In this document: positions 63,787 to 64,000 of the stretch, piece after piece
Layout: every line of letters begins with the position of its first letter
Position numbering within the stretch: position 1 is the stretch's first letter
Assembly: GCA_963662675.2 (NCBI GenBank)
Contig: CAXXHP010000003.1
Location: 186,001 to 250,000 of the forward strand
From: G963662675 sp963662675
GTDB taxonomy: Bacteria; Bacteroidota; Bacteroidia; Bacteroidales; Prolixibacteraceae
DNA length: 64,000 nt
Reading direction: 5' to 3'
Position numbers and translations under genes: made by a program
The notes under the pieces: generated by a model
Seen by the model: the letters and a program-made list of their open reading frames with translations, nothing else
Databases searched by the model: none
Told to the model about the DNA's origin: nothing

Positions 63787-64000
63787 GTGTGCCCAGCATG
63801 AGCATGTGCCCACTTTATTAAAGGTTTGAAAAAGAATGTAAAGTACAACTTTTTCTTACTAAACAATAAAGTGTAGCATGAAATTATTCCAGAGGGTGTA
63901 AGTCCCTTACGGGCGGAGGTAACGCTTCGAACCGTTAGCAAGTGGCAAGCTGGTTTACCGTGAGGTATGCAGTGAAGGAAGCCAACCGGCAAACTCCGGT
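63787..64000 (+). mobile_element. group II intron 5' region (copy 5), runs off the right edge
   Basis: Begins GTGTGCCCAGCATGAG and continues into undisturbed domain I: GTAAGTCCCTTACGGGCGGA, then GAGGTATGCAGTGAAGGAAG, then CCAACCGGCAAACTCCGGT. This is the least damaged copy in the window and may be a complete intron with its own reverse transcriptase beyond the edge. The frames on its minus strand are shadow translations. Confidence 0.75.

Noticed and set aside
52471..64000. CRISPR array in the repeat-rich right end
   Set aside because: The repeats are long palindromes spaced 1-3 kb apart with genes between them; there are no short direct repeats with uniform spacers and no cas genes.

Overview
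The window looks like chromosomal DNA of a free-living Bacteroidota member, probably near the Marinilabiliales/Prolixibacteraceae. The grounds are a SusC/SusD pair, several TAnnTTTG-type -7 promoter boxes, an AT-rich genome, a fused aspartokinase-homoserine dehydrogenase, and a phosphoglycerate-mutase-fold protein between thrA and thrC. The lineage is inferred from gene content; no rRNA or tRNA gene was seen.

1-6.0 kb is a threonine operon (thrA, a half-length acetolactate-decarboxylase-like lipoprotein, the proposed homoserine kinase, thrC). Palindromic repeats lie inside and after it, and a strong terminator closes it. 6.0-8.6 kb (minus strand) holds a B12-type radical SAM enzyme with a C-terminal PqqD/RRE-like domain, next to a protein that begins with a PqqD-like segment; this is a possible peptide-modification (RiPP-like) unit. 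9-12.7 kb has single genes and a decayed FAH-family gene. 13.2-21.5 kb is a coherent transport block: a DUF4212 small subunit with an unusual insertion, an SSS sodium/solute symporter, a TPR protein, an outer-membrane porin, a phosphoesterase and a Cache-PAS-CBS-nucleotidyltransferase sensor. 21.5-34.2 kb is mostly housekeeping: two helicases, a methyltransferase, a CPBP protease, a ferredoxin-like membrane protein, a histidine kinase, a nitronate monooxygenase and an M16 peptidase pair.

35-49.8 kb is a sugar-use locus: SusC/SusD, a DUF1593 secreted protein broken by a frameshift, ribB, a DeoR regulator, then a kinase-isomerase-transporter-split transketolase operon. The enzyme set fits aldose to ketose to ketose phosphate to C2 transfer, but the sugar is unknown.

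50-64 kb is accessory DNA of a different character. Nearly all genes are on the minus strand, most are small or unrelated to each other, and seven long imperfect palindromes resembling integron attC sites lie directly downstream of genes or gene groups. Five of the seven are interrupted on the plus strand, antisense to the genes, by group II intron sequence: two near-identical 258-nt deletion derivatives, one copy keeping the last 44 codons of the intron reverse transcriptase, one 5' fragment, and one running off the right edge. I read this as an integrase-less cassette cluster (CALIN-like) colonised by attC-targeting group IIC-like introns. The cargo includes a PD-(D/E)XK DUF1016 nuclease, a PIN-like nuclease and a phosphoesterase-NTPase fusion, which look defence-like, and an ECF-sigma operon. 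This is the most interesting part of the window.
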